The notes under the pieces are model-generated. The model did not search any database and was not told where the DNA came from. It was given only the letters and a program-made list of their open reading frames with translations. Both the position numbers and the translations under genes were made by a program. A DNA stretch of 64,000 nt, taken from Bos javanicus. Its lineage: Eukaryota; Chordata; Mammalia; Artiodactyla; Bovidae. Location: contig NC_083882.1 in the NCBI RefSeq assembly GCF_032452875.1, forward strand, positions 57,241,614 through 57,305,613. Direction: 5' to 3'. Positions 1 to 11,275 of this stretch are shown here, in pieces; the stretch's first letter is position 1, and every line of letters begins with the position of its first letter.

Positions 1-1210
1 GAAATGTGAGTGGTCTCTTGGTATGATAAAGGAGAATGGAAAGTTGGCCATCTTTCTTTTTCCTTTTTTTCTTTCTTTGTCTTCTGTATATTGATGGTTC
101 CACTCTTCAAAGCTTGGACTGTCCAGGGCCCTTGCGTCAGACCCATCTGGTGCTCAGAAATCTTGGTTCTTTCCTTTTTTGAATGGCAATATGCATGGAA
201 CAGGGAGTATAGGGGATAAATAAAATAAGTAACAAACTGACCCAAGTCATATTAGTAATGACTTTTGTCCATTTTCAACAAGAGGTGATCAATGAATAAA
301 ATGAATACAGAAGCAAGAAATATAAACTTTATTTAGATATTCAGATAACCTCCCAAACCAAAAAGCATGCTCTATAAATACAAATGACTCCTCCTCCTCA
401 TCATCAAGCCTTATAACATTTTATAGTTATTATATTTTAAAGTCACATTTACTTATTACTGAGTTGGATGCCAACAGTTTAATAAGTTAAATAAACATTG
501 TTGTTTTTATTTTGCATGTAATTTTTCTGTCCTTTTTTAGAAATTCTAGGCAGGTCTGTAAGTATGTTATTTAAAAAAAAAACAACTGTAGATAATCACA
601 CTTACTGATGATATTCAGATGGTGAGTAATCCATCTAGTCATCTGTCAGTCCATAAATATTTAGTAACTGTATATTATTTCCTACATTTTTATATATTAT
701 TTCATAGCTCAGTCACAAAGACCCACTTTAGTTGGGCAAAGTCCACTGTTTTGTCTAGTCTGTACCCTTCTTCCCTTTTTAAATCTCCTTAGCTTTTGTA
801 AGACTGTGCTCTCCTTGTTTTCAGCATCAGTCTGAAAACCTTTGCTGCAAGCTACTTGAAGGAGGTTTACATGAAGCTCAAAAAAGCATCTACAATCTTT
901 CAGGGTCTTTGCAGGACCTGTGAGTGAGTTAGGCAGGCAGATCATAATATGACAAAGGGAATGATGAATGAAACGAAACCTCTTTAGGAGAAGTGTGATG
1001 AATTGAAGAGAGATGGGAGAGGAGGCACCGACAGTTCAGTTCCACTTGACCCCTGACAAGTGACATGAAGTTTCAGTTTTAATGCATGTCCCCAATTTTT
1101 CAAGAGAAGTTGCTAATGAGGGTATTTGTCTAAATATTTCAATTTAGAATATTGACAATACTTTCTAATCCTTGAAAAAAAATACTGTGTAAGCCTAATA
1201 AAATGACCCT
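1..1210. other. AT-rich unique sequence, no gene seen
   Basis: This stretch is AT-rich and holds only short open frames with no recognisable domain, no CpG cluster and no clear young repeat. It reads as intron or intergenic sequence. Very old, unrecognisable repeat remnants cannot be excluded. Confidence 0.5.
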
Positions 1211-1222
1211 AAGTTCAGATTT

Positions 1223-1333
1223 CCACTCCAGCACTCTTGCCTGGAAAATCCCATGGACGGAGGAGCCTGATAGGCTACAGTCCATGGGGTCGCAGAGAGT
1301 CGGACACGACTGAGGGACTTCACTTTCACTTTC
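1223..1333 (+). mobile_element. 5'-truncated Bov-A SINE with 12-bp TSD
   Basis: The segment contains the typical SINE body (ttgcctggaaaatcccatgg, tccatggggtcgcagagagt) and ends in the cactttcactttc tail seen in BOV-A2. It is flanked by a perfect 12-bp direct repeat, aagttcagattt, at 1211-1222 and 1334-1345. This marks a target-primed insertion of only the 3' monomer portion. Confidence 0.9.
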
Positions 1334-1537
1334 AAGTTCAGATTTATCCTTTGTCTATCAACCCGAAACTTCTGCTTTATATACTTCAGAAGTTTTTGAG
1401 GGACAATATAAAGAAAATGAAGGCTTGTTAATATTGACTGCCTTTTATCAAGTGGCTAATGAGTTATGACAGCATAGTCTGTCTCTTTATTCTGTTTGAC
1501 TAAAGACCTCTCCTTTCCACTAGGGGCAGGATTGACA

Positions 1538-2000
1538 GCGGTGGTGGTGGTGTTTTAGTCACTAAGATGTTTCCAACTCTTGTGAACTGTAGCCCCCCTC
1601 CCCCCCGCCCCCCAACCCCACAGGCTCCTCTGTCCATGGATTTTCCCCAGGGAAGAATACTGGAATGGGTTGCCATTTCTTTCTCTAGGGCATCTTCCCA
1701 AACTGGGGATCGAAATCTTGTGTCCTACACTGTAGGCAGATTCTTTACCACTAAGCCACCAAGGAGGGGCTTCCCTCATAACTCAGTTAGTAAAGAATCT
1801 GCCTGCAAAGCAGGAGACCCAGGGTTGATTCCTGGTTGGGGAAGGTCCCCTGGAGAAGGAAATGGCAACCTACTTCAGTATTTTTGCCTGGAGAATCCCA
1901 TGGACAAAGGGGCCTGGCAGGCTACAGTCCATGGGGTCACAAGTGTCAGACACGACTTAGCAACTAAACCACCACCAGTACCAAGCCACCAGGGAAGCCC
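1538..2000 (-). mobile_element. Bov-tA SINE (minus), interrupted by a second SINE
   Basis: On the minus strand this is a tRNA-Glu-derived Bov-tA element. Its 3' tail is the (ccacca)-type repeat at 1538-1556, its body runs through 1557-1768, and its 5' end (complement of ccaccagggaagccc) reappears at 1985-2000. The gap is filled by a plus-strand Bov-tA. A C-run expansion at 1593-1619 disrupts the body. Confidence 0.8.
1770..1978 (+). mobile_element. Bov-tA SINE (plus), nested in an inverted Bov-tA
   Basis: The element starts ggcttccctcataactcag and shows the tRNA-Glu-like head with a B-box-like gggttgattcctgg, then the BovB-derived 3' part ending near cacgacttagcaactaaacc. It interrupts the 5' end of an oppositely oriented Bov-tA, and similar sequence (accactaagccaccaagg / accagtaccaagccaccagg) flanks it, which looks like a diverged target duplication. 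It is therefore the younger of the two. Confidence 0.8.
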
Positions 2001-2319
2001 AGGATTGAGAATAGGAAGGGTGAATTGAGAATAAAATTATCTCCTGCTGCTCATGAATAAGGTATCTATTATTAGATTATTTGCTCTAGATGGGGGTCAC
2101 CATAGATTCTAATAGTTTCCCAGGGACAGTCCCTGTTTATACTTGCTTTCCCACCCAGTGTAACAAATTAATAGTTCCTTTTTCATACTTAAAATTATGC
2201 AAGTTAGTAAAATTATGTGGTGACGTCAGTGCTACTTAATGCATATCATAGCTATTGACAAACCAAAATCACTTGAATGTAGAGACACAAGTTAATAATA
2301 ATTATTGGGTACTATAGGA

Positions 2320-2527
2320 GATGGGGCTTCTCAGGTGGCTCAGTGATAAAGAATCCACCTGCAATGTAGGAGATCCAGGTTTGATCCCTGGGTCAGAAAG
2401 ATCCCCTGGAAGTGGGAATGGCAACCTGCTTCTGTATTCTTAACTGGAGAATCCCATACACAGAGGAGCCTAGCGGGCTACAGTCCATGGGGTTGCAAAG
2501 AGCTGGACACGACTGAAGCTACTTAGC
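2320..2527 (+). mobile_element. Bov-tA SINE
   Basis: A full tRNA-Glu-type head (ggcttctcaggtggctcag, aggtttgatccctgggtc) is followed by the standard body and the end tggacacgactgaagctacttagc. Flanking repeats actatagga (2311-2319) and actatatga (2528-2536) differ at one base and are a likely TSD. Confidence 0.9.
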
Positions 2528-2624
2528 ACTATATGAAATAAAACAGTTGTAGTGTCTAGACTCAAAACCAGGTTAGCTGACTCTGAAATCAGAGTTCTTT
2601 CCATAACCCAGGCTGTTTAAAATT

Positions 2625-2780
2625 TTATATTGAGCTTGAGGAAACTATTTTACAGATAATGGAAATAAGGCTAAGAGAAAAATGTACTCAGGTACATCCC
2701 TTAGGAAGTAACAGAGCACAGATTTTAACTAAGATCTTTTGAGGTCAAGGCTATGTACTTTCCTAGCTGTCTCCCTATTT
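2625..2780 (-). repeat. MIR fragment (minus)
   Basis: The plus-strand text has the order of an antisense MIR: gaggaaactattttacag, a diverged aggtacatcc region, acagagcacagattttaact and a gtcaaggct block. Divergence is high, as expected of this ancient SINE. Confidence 0.55.
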
Positions 2781-4325
2781 GGAAACCCAAGATCAAGCAT
2801 TACACTATACATGACAATTACTACACTTAAAGGTACAATTTGATGATGCATATGTTAAGGGAAATAGACTCATAGAATAGGACTAATAGTTGGGGAGACA
2901 AGACTAACTGGCATAAAAGAATCAGAACAACTCATGATTCTATATAATTAAGTGCCGGATTATTTTGTAAGGATAAAGAAGTTCAGAAGAGACTCCATGT
3001 GGGCTGGTATATTCAAGGAAGAGGTGACAAATCAGTTGTGCCATGGAGAACCTGAGTGATGAATAGCAGGTGGAGAACATTTCCATGAGAGAAACAGAAG
3101 TATTTTTGGTTGTTTTTGTGAGGCAGATCAAGGAATATATTCTGACCCAAACTGAGAGCCTGTGCTGGGGAATCAAGAGAAATCTGGTGGAAAAACTAAG
3201 TTGGGCCAGCTTTTGAGAATTTTTTTAATGCTTAATTTTGTTTTAGCCGTACATATATATAACTTTACATAAATGCATAAATATGGTTATATACTTGCCT
3301 TTGAATATATGGTCATTTTTTCTTTTCCCCCTTTTGGGATTCCTTCTCTTCCTTTCTCTTATACAGCCGTGTTAACCTGCCCACACCCTTATTAATAGCC
3401 TGGTATGTAGTTTTGTGTGTATTTTAATAACACACACATATTCTAACAATCAGATTTCATGGTACGATAAATTATAATTTAACATGTTCCTAAGTCTGAG
3501 TTTTGTTTCCACTGTTTTTTTACCAAGATCAGTGATGCAATAAAGATTCTGACATTTAGGTCATTCTTTATGGCTTCTGTGTTTGTATGGGATATACTTT
3601 GAGGAGGTGGATTATTGGTTAAAATAGGCTCTCATACATCACAATTCCAAAGCAATATATGAAAGAAAGCTTTTCTCAACATCCCCTGTAAAAATAGGTA
3701 TCATGGCTCCTTTCCATTTTTGTTAATGTGCAGAGCTTAAAAATATACCTAGTTATTTTAACTTATATTTCCTTGACTGCTGTAGAAAATGTATTTCCCA
3801 TTTTAAATTTTTTATGACTTTTTAGATTATGATATGAGAATTCAGTCTGTAAATACTCTACATTTTTCTTTTCTTTTCTTTTTTGTTTCTCTCTTTTCCT
3901 CTCTCTCTCTCTTTTAAATTTGTCAGTCTAGGTTTAATCAGGGAAGCAGAATGAGAAATACTTTAAATATCATGGAATAGGGATTTATTTTAGAAATTTG
4001 AATTTAACCAACAATAGGAGACTTTAAGGAAAAAAGTGGTCCAAAAGGGGATAAAAGCCACTAACCAGCTCTTCTGTGGCACTGGTATGGCCGACAATCA
4101 GGGAACATGGAGTGGGACGATGTGGCGCACTGCTGGAGCAGCCCATGGAACAGCTGTTGCTTCAGTACCTGCTGGTGGCATTGCTTTTCTGTAGGAAGAT
4201 AAAAAAAGAGCTGGACACGCTGCCAACAACAACAAGGGCTGAGTGCACTTCTGTGTCATTCTTTCATTGCTTGTATACATAATGACATTCCAAGTGCAGT
4301 GGCTGCTGCTTTCCTCCAGCTTTCC
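2781..4325. other. Unique/ancient sequence, polypyrimidine tract
   Basis: No gene is seen. About 3230-3830 has the T-rich look of an old antisense LINE 3' region, without a family I can name. A polypyrimidine tract lies at about 3860-3915. A segment from about 3930 (aatcagggaagcagaat) resembles an old LTR or DNA repeat. The open frames at 4076-4282 (+) and 4098-4280 (-) show no domain. Confidence 0.4.
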
Positions 4326-4454
4326 TACTACTAAGTCGCTTCAGTCGTGTCCGACTCTGTGTGACCCCATGGACGGCAGCCTACCAGGCTTCTCCGTCCA
4401 TGGGATTCTCCAGACAAGAACACTGAAGTGGGTTGCCATTTCCTTCTCCAATGC
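4326..4454 (-). mobile_element. BOV-A2 SINE, left half (split by BovB)
   Basis: This is the first half, as read on the plus strand, of a minus-oriented dimeric BOV-A2: ctaagtcgcttcagtcgtg through ttgccatttccttctccaatgc. The second half resumes at 7505 beyond a BovB insertion. Both halves share tctccaatgc (4445-4454 and 7505-7514), the target duplication of that insertion. Confidence 0.9.
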
Positions 4455-4608
4455 TAACCCCATGAACAGTATGAAAAGGCAAAATGATAGGATTCTGAAA
4501 GAGAAACTCCCCAGGTCAGTAGGTGCCCAATATGCTACTGGAGATCAGTGGAGAAATAACTCCAGAAAGAATGAAGGGATGGAGCCAAAGTAAAAAGAAT
4601 ACCCAGCT

Positions 4609-5619
4609 GTGGATGTGACTGGTGATAGAAGCAAGGTCCGATGCTGTAAAGAGCAATATTGCATAGGAACCTGGAATGTCAGGTCCATGAATCAAGGCAA
4701 ATTGGAAGTGGTCAAACAAGAGATGGCAAGAGTGAATGTCAACATTCTAGGGATCAGCGAACTGAAATGGACTGGAATGGGTGAATTTAACTCAGATGAC
4801 CATTATATCTACTACTGTGGGCAGGAATCCCTCAGAAGAAATGGTGTGGCCATCATGGTCAACAAAAGAGTCCGAAATGCAGTGCTTGGATGCAATCTCA
4901 AAAATGACAGAATGATCTCTGTTCGTTTCCAAGGCAAACCATTCAATATCACAGTAATCCAAGTCTATGCCCCAGCCAGTAATGCTGAAGAAGCTGAAGT
5001 TGAACGGTTCTGTGAAGACCTACAAGACCTTTTAGAACTAACACCCCAAAAAGATGTCCTTTTCATTATAGGGGACTGGAATGCAAAAGTAGGAAGTCAA
5101 GAAACAACTGGAGTAACAGGCAAATTTGGTCTTGGAATATGGAATGAAGCAGGGCAAAGACTAATAGAGTTTTGCCAAGAAAATGCACTGGTCATAACAA
5201 ACACCCTCTTCCAACAACACAAGAGAAGACTCTATACATGGACATCACCAGATGGTCAACACCGAAATCAGATTGATTATATTCTTTGCAGCCAAAGATG
5301 GAGAAGCTCTATACAGTCAGCAAAAACAAGACCAGGAGCTGACTGTGGCTCAGATCATGAACTCCTTATTGCCAAATTCAGACTGAAATTGAAGAAAGTA
5401 GGGGAAACCACTAGACCATTCAGGTATGACCTAAATCAAATCCCTTATGATTATACAGTGGAAGCGAGAAATAGATTTAAGGGCCTAGATCTGATAGAGT
5501 GCCTGATGAGCTATGGAATGAGGTTCGTGACATTGTACAGGAGACAGGGATCAAGACCATCCCCATGGAAAAGAAATGCAAAAAAGCAAAATGGCTGTCT
5601 GGGGATGCCTTACAAATAG
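4609..5619 (+). pseudogene. BovB endonuclease domain (N-terminal part of ORF)
   Basis: In an active element the N-terminal apurinic-type endonuclease nicks the target DNA so that reverse transcription can start. All core motifs are visible: GTWNVRS with Asn23, ISELKWTG with Glu51, VIQVYAP at about 117-122, GDWNAKVG with Asp156 and Asn158, RNQIDYIL with Asp223, and SDH at 248-250. The domain itself is intact over about 290 residues. Near base 5491 the text gatctgatagagtgcc lacks four bases relative to the expected gatctgatagatagagtgcc, so residues after about 296 are out of frame and the listed stop at 5619 is artificial. The true continuation is the frame beginning at 5499. This is a transposon remnant, not a host gene. 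Confidence 0.9.
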
Positions 5620-7286
5620 CTGTGAAAAGAAGAGAAGTGAAAAGCAGAGGAGAAAAGGAAAGATATAAGCATCTGAATGCAGAGTTCCAAAGAATAGCAA
5701 GTAGAGATAAGAAAGCCTTCTTCAGTGATCAATGCAAAGAAATAGAGGAAAACGACAGAATGGGAAAGACTAGAGATCTCTTCAAGAAAATCAGAGATAC
5801 CAAGGGAAAATTTCATGCAAAGATGGGCTCGATAAAGGACAGAAATGATATGGACCTAACAGAAGCAGAAGATATTAAGAAGAGATGGCAAGAATACACA
5901 GAACTGTACAAAAAAGATCTTCGCGACCCAGATAATCACGATGGTGTGATCACTGACCTAGAGCCAGACATCCTGGAATGTGAAGTCAAGTGGGCCTTAG
6001 AAAGCATCTTGTAAAGAAATACAAGAACTACAAACAAAGCTAGTGGAGGTGATGGAATTCCAGTTGAGCTATTCCAAATCCTGAAAGATGATGCTGTGAA
6101 AGTGCTGCACTCAATATGCCAACAAATTTGGAAGACTCAGCAGTGGCCACAGGACTGGAAAAGGTCAGTTTTCATTCCAATCCCAAAGAAAGGCAATGCC
6201 AAAGAATGCTCAAACTACTGCACAATTGCACTCGTCTCACAGACTAGTAAAGTAGTGCTCAAAATTCTCCAAACCAGGCTTCAGCAATACGTGAACTGTG
6301 AACTTCCTGATGTGCAAGCTGGTTTTAGAAAAGGCAGAGGAACCAGAGATCAAATTGGCAACATCCGCTGGATCATGGAAAAAGCAAGAGAATTCCAGAA
6401 AAACATCTATTTCTGCTCTATTGACTATGCCAAAGCCTTTGACTGTGTGGATCACAGTAAACTGTGGAAAATTCTGAAAGAGATGGAAATACCAGACCAC
6501 CTGACCTGCCTCTTGAGAAATTTTTATGCAGGTCAGGAAGCAACAGTTAGAACTGGACATGGAACAGCAGACTGTTTCCAAATAGGAAAAGGAGTTCGTC
6601 AAGACTGTATACTGTCACCCTATTTATTTAACTTATATGCAGAGTATATCATGAGAAACACTGGACTTGAAGAAATACAAGCTGGAATCAAGATTGCCGG
6701 GAGAAATATCAATAACCTCAGATATGCAGATGACACCACCCTTACGGCAGAAAGTGAAGAGGAACTAAAAAGCCTCTTGAAGAAAGTGAAAGTGGAGAGT
6801 GAAAAAGTTGGCTTAAAGCTCAACATTCAGAAAACGAAGATCATGGCATCTGGTCCTATCACTTCATGGGAAATAGACGGGGAAACAGTGGAAACAGTGG
6901 AAGACTTTATTTTTCTGGGCTCCAAAATCACTACAGATGGTGATTGCAGCCATGAAATTAAAAGACGCTTACTCCTTGGAAGAAAAGTTATGACCAACCA
7001 AGATAGCATATTCAAAAGCAGAGACATTACTTTGCCAACAAAGGTTCGTCTAGTCAAGGCTATGGTTTTTCCTGTGGTCATGTATGGATGTGAGAGTTGG
7101 ATTGTGAAGAAGGCTGAGCGCCGAAGAATTGATGGTTTTGAACTGTGGTGTTGGAGAATACTCTTGAGAGTCCCTTGGACTGCAAGGAGATCCAACCAGT
7201 CCATTCTGAAGGAGATCAGCTCTGGGATTTCTTTGGAAGGAATGATGCTAAAGCTGAAACTCCAGTACTTTGGCCACCTCATGTGA
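5499..7286 (+). pseudogene. BovB reverse transcriptase region, one internal stop
   Basis: In an active element this domain copies BovB RNA, and probably SINE RNAs with matching 3' ends, at the nicked site. The frame opens with the linker (PDELWNEVRD) and runs to TAA at 6012-6014, which lies inside an 18-base insertion absent from the 27.7-kb copy. It then continues in the same frame from 6027 to 7286. RT landmarks counted from Met at 6096: AGFRKGRGTRDQ (about 75-86), CSIDYAKAFDCVDH (107-120), GVRQDCILSP (167-175) and NNLRYADDTTL with the YADD box at 210-213. RQD replaces the RQG seen in other copies. The frame ends at TGA 7284-7286, at a codon that is CGA (Arg) in a better preserved copy. Confidence 0.9.
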
Positions 7287-7504
7287 AGAGTTGACTTTAT
7301 TGGAAAAGACTCTGATGCTGGGAGGGATTGGGGGCAGGAGGAGAAGGGGACGACAGAGGATGAGATGGCTGGATGGCATCACTGACTCGATGGACGTGAG
7401 TCTGAGTGAACTCCGGGAGTTGGTGATGGACAGGTAGGTCTGGCTTGCTGCGATTCATGGGGTTGCAAAGAGTCGGACACGACTGAGCGACTGATCTGAT
7501 CTGA

Positions 7505-7652
7505 TCTCCAATGCATGAAAGTGGAAAGTGAAAGTGAAAGTGAAATCTTGTCCGACTCTTAGTGACCCCATGGACTGCAGCCTACCAGGCTTCTCCATCC
7601 TTGGGATTTTCTGGGCAACAGTACTGGAGTGGGTTGCCATTGCCTTCTCTCC
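7505..7652 (-). mobile_element. BOV-A2 SINE, right half (split by BovB)
   Basis: This continues the minus-oriented BOV-A2 interrupted at 4454: tctccaatgcatgaaagtgg, then a gtccgactcttagtgacccc monomer ending ttgccattgccttctc. It was present as an intact dimer before BovB landed. Confidence 0.9.
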
Positions 7653-7863
7653 CAGCTTCCTAGTCATGCACTAATTTCTCTCTTGATTAGCTTTAACCTG
7701 GAACCACAGAAGGAAGACAAGTCTGGAAAACTTAGTTGCAGCTTAGTGAGGTTGACACAAAAGGTGATGTTACAGTTTGTTCACAAAATACAAAGATAAT
7801 ATATGCTCTTATAAACTTCTGTTAAATGTTCATTGATTGTGAAAAGTCACTTAGATCATTCTG
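7653..7863. other. Unique spacer
   Basis: No gene or recognisable repeat is seen between the BOV-A2 half and the CHR-type SINE. Confidence 0.5.
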
Positions 7864-7998
7864 TGTTTACTTTGTAGTTGTGGCTCATGGACTTAGTTGC
7901 TCTGTACCATGTGGGAATCTCCCCGGACGAGGGATTGAACTTGTGTCCCTTGCATTGCTAGACAGATTCTTAACCACTGGACCATCAGGAAAGCCCCT
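7864..7998 (-). mobile_element. CHR-type tRNA-Glu SINE
   Basis: The complement begins gggctttcctgatggtccag and continues through a tRNA-like head to gagccacaactac, the pattern of cetartiodactyl CHR SINEs rather than of BovB-tailed SINEs. The element is diverged and slightly shortened at its 3' end. Confidence 0.75.
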
Positions 7999-9469
7999 CT
8001 GTTTGCTTTTTGTTTTATCCTCTTCTCAATAAAACAAGGTATTAAGATTGTTTTCACTTTTCCTGATTCATTCTCCCTTCCCTCATTAGACTTCTGTAAC
8101 ATTTTTACTTTCCCACTCTCAACTACCTGGGTTTGTTGAAAGAATTGATAACTAAGTGGAATTTGTTTTATAGTGTTTCTCTTCTTTAAAATATCATTTA
8201 ATAGCTCTTATATTAAGTATCCCTAGAAAATGCATTATTATTAACTTGAAAGTAATTCAATAAATATATAAGCATGATACTACTACTATATTATTTTATT
8301 CTTCTTTTATCTAGAGGTTTCTTTTCTGATTTATCTCTCTTTTTTTCTCTCTTTCCTTAAGGGTTTAATCAAAGTATGTAAGTTAAATATATCACTCAAT
8401 TTACTGCAAATCCTTAAATGTCTCCCTATACTTGAGAATACATTATATCCTCTCTAGGTATGTGATTCTGGTTTGAAGTCATTTATTCATCAATCTGAAG
8501 GAACTACTCCAGCTTGCATCATTGCAGATTAGAAAGTCTGATGTCAGTCTATTTCCTGTTTTCGTTTCTCAATATTTTAATGATTCCAAGGTGACAAAAC
8601 CTAATTTGGGGGCTGGAAAATATAGTTACTAGCATCGGCAAACAAACTTTCCTGAAAGGAAACACGCACATTCTTTTTTTATTGTGTAAAATGTGACATA
8701 TTTTTTTTTTTCCAAATGTTCGACCATCGTTTTATGATAAAACACCACAAACTTGGAAGACTTGAAACTTCAAATGTATAAGGCTTATATAACCATTTGC
8801 TAACAATTCTTAAAGTAATTACAAAGATGTACTGTTTCTTCTCCTATAAAGCTTGCAAAAACTAAAATTATACATCCGTACAGAATTTGGCACATAGATT
8901 CCAGTATATACTTGTTTAATGTAAGGAAAAGTAATATGTAGCTTTCTCCTCTTACTTATAGAAATTATAGGAAGGGAAGAAGACCTTTCTTTCATATAAA
9001 ATGTGATTTATTGATTATTTTCAAGGTAATATAATGTGATCAACTATTCTGTGATGCTAAATAGATTCTTTAGATTTAATGAATACAAAGGCTATAATTG
9101 GCAGATTTATTACTGATATGTAAACGGTTTCAAGTAGCAATATTCATTTTTAGAGCATATTTAATGGTATCTCATTAAATATTTCAATAATTTTTCATCC
9201 TATAACTTTTATTTTGGCAAAATCTATGTCTCTTCATCACATTACAATGTTTAATTTCAGATCCCACTCAAGTTCAGGTTGCACAAAGCTTCTATTTGTA
9301 GATTTATATCCGTGAGGATTTTCTGTGCTATTTCTACTATTTTCCTTCAGAGGGAAAAGAGGAAGGACCCTAGTGAAACCAGCCATATGCATTATATATC
9401 TGAAGTCAGAGCACGTGAAATTCTCTTCCAGCACATAAGAAGCCTGGAATATGAGGAACAGAACAGACC
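7999..9469. other. AT-rich unique sequence, no gene seen
   Basis: No convincing exon, CpG cluster or young repeat is visible. The short open frames around 9237-9473 overlap on both strands and have no domain. Confidence 0.5.
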
Positions 9470-9610
9470 TTAGGGAGTACCTAATCCGTCAGTCTTATTA
9501 TAGATGAGACATTTTGGGCCAAGAAGGCAAGATGATTTTCACAAGGTTAGCATGCCAATTTATAGGCCAGGGTAATTAGGTAGGCTCTAGACTCCCAAAG
9601 CAATGCCCGC
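9470..9610 (-). repeat. MIR fragment (minus)
   Basis: The text attatagatgagacattttgg, gatgattttcacaaggtta and the following gccagggta block follow an antisense MIR with strong divergence. Confidence 0.6.
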
Positions 9611-9984
9611 CTTCCACATTTTTCTCCTAGGTTAAAAAAGGGGTCTCCATGCCTAATTGCTGAGTTTGTTTTTCAGTTTCAAATCTGTACTATTATTGGA
9701 TTAAAATGGCATAATGGTATTTTATATCAAGATTATTTTAAAATATTTGTTATCATTATGCATTTCTTTTTTACATTTCTTTTTCTTTTTTTTTGTATTT
9801 TATTTTATTTACATTTATTTTTCTAACATAAGCAATACATTTTTGATGGCTAAAGTGACTATATAATTTGCTGTCCAAGACAGAGCACTTTTTAAAGTTT
9901 GAGGCTATTAATAATTACACTGCAACAAAAAGCAACCCAGAATGTAAAATTGCTCTAGGAATAGATGGAGAGTAAGTTTAAAAT

Positions 9985-10067
9985 CGGAGGAACCTGGTGG
10001 GCTACAGTCCGCCGGGTCGCAAAGAGTCAGACACGACTGAGCGACTTCACTTTCACTTTTCACTTTC
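9985..10067 (+). mobile_element. Short Bov-A SINE 3' fragment with 11-bp TSD
   Basis: Only the last 83 bases of the SINE are present (aacctggtgggctacagtcc ... gacttcactttcacttttca). A perfect direct repeat aagtttaaaat flanks it at 9974-9984 and 10068-10078, so it is a genuine, heavily 5'-truncated insertion. Confidence 0.9.
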
Positions 10068-10078
10068 AAGTTTAAAAT

Positions 10079-11091
10079 ATTAGAAAGTAAAATAAAAATA
10101 TTTAGTTCACTGGTATTTCCTCCATGCAGACTTAGCTCTAATTTTAGTTCTGTCATAGATATGTATATGTGATATTTTGCAAAGGCAGATCTCATATTGC
10201 AATATAATTTTGCAGTTTGTTCTTATTAATAAAACATATATCAAACATTTTTCCAGTAAATAAGCATTTATGCACTCTATATTTTTAATGGATTTTTTAG
10301 TATTTTGTTGTTAATATCTTTGGACAAATGAAAAGCCAGCAGACATATTCCTTGCCCAACAGAGTTGGTTATGTTCAAATAGAGACCACAGTTTGTTCAC
10401 ACCCAGCCACTCCAGCTTCTCAGAGGTTAAGCATATATTACCTTTGAAAAGTAATTTGGTAACTACAAAATCTTCCTCCATTTCTACCTTCCTATTGGCA
10501 AGCACCTAACAACCAACAACAGCACAGGCCTACCCAAGTCAGGTAGGGGCATCAAACTGTCAGAAGAGATTCTAGTCACACCCAGAATCAGTTCCACCAC
10601 ATCCAGAACACCAGCTGAGCATCAGCTATGCTCAAGAGCATAGGAACTCAGTAAAATGTAGTTGAGTAGTTGATACAACCAGAGCGTCAGTTTAAGAACT
10701 TACAAAGATGAGCAGGCATAGAAAACAAATCAATAATTATTGCATTCTTGGGTTTTCATCACAAAAACAGTCTGTCTGAAATTATTTGCCTGGAATAAAT
10801 AAAATTACAAAGGAAGGCAAATCCATAGTCGTGCGTTCAAATCTTAAAAGGCAATTAAAGACTTAGATTTGAATATCTTGTTGCTAGACTCTTCTGACAA
10901 ATACTAGAAAACAGTTGGGTATCAGAGGAAGCATTTGACTCAGCAGATATATATTTGATCCACTTTTACATGCCAGGCTACCTTTTAGGCAATGTAAGAA
11001 ATTAAAAAAAAGATGGGTAAGTACAAAGTCTTCCCTAAAGTATTTCTTCTGAACTAGAAGAAAAGTATATGCCTACTTTAAACAGCTTAAT
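10079..11091. other. Unique/ancient sequence, no gene seen
   Basis: Around 10180-10310 the T-rich text resembles an old LINE fragment, and 10930-11000 (catgccaggctaccttttagg) resembles an old MIR/L2 core. I see nothing coding. Confidence 0.4.
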
Positions 11092-11157
11092 GCTGATTCA
11101 TGTTGATGCATGGCAAAACCCATCACAATATTGTAAAGTAATTATCCTCTAATTAAA
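11092..11157 (+). mobile_element. L1 3'-end fragment
   Basis: The text gctgattcatgttgatgcat and caatattgtaaagtaattat, ending ctaattaaaa, matches the terminal 3' UTR motif at the ends of the L1 copies near 34.4 and 34.9 kb. Only about 65 bases remain, and a SINE monomer follows directly. Confidence 0.7.
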
Positions 11158-11275
11158 AATGGCAACCCATTCCAGTATTCTTGCCTGAAAAAGCTCACGG
11201 ACAGAGGAGGCTGGTGGACCACAGTCCAAAGGGTTGCAAAGAGTCAGACATGACTAAGAGCAAATACGCACACAA
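11158..11275 (+). mobile_element. Bov-A SINE monomer
   Basis: The body atggcaacccattccagtat through gagtcagacatgactaagag is a diverged Bov-A/Bov-tA 3' part, abutting the L1 tail. It ends in an A-rich stretch. Confidence 0.8.

Larger units (their letters stand above)
4455..7504 (+). mobile_element. BovB (RTE-clade) LINE, near complete
   Basis: This 3.05-kb copy spans the end of the 5' UTR, the AP endonuclease, the reverse transcriptase and the 3' end, with a gatct-type tail repeat at 7490-7504. It is bounded by a perfect 10-bp TSD (tctccaatgc) and inserted between the monomers of a BOV-A2. Compared with the twin-primed copy further right, it lacks about 0.35 kb at the 5' end. The reading frame is broken by a 4-base deletion near 5491 and an 18-base insertion carrying a stop at 6009-6026, so it is a defective element. 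Confidence 0.95.

Noticed and set aside
1770..1860. tRNA-like heads in the Bov-tA and CHR SINEs (here and at 2320, 21228, 35617, 40830, 42975, 51497, 52895, 58877).
   Set aside because: They show promoter-box-like text but no intact cloverleaf or anticodon context, and they continue into SINE bodies; they are SINE parts, not tRNA genes.
7281..7504. The TGA at 7284 taken as the natural end of the BovB ORF.
   Set aside because: The copies at 58.2 and 60.5 kb continue through this codon for about 70 more residues, so the natural C-terminus is longer.
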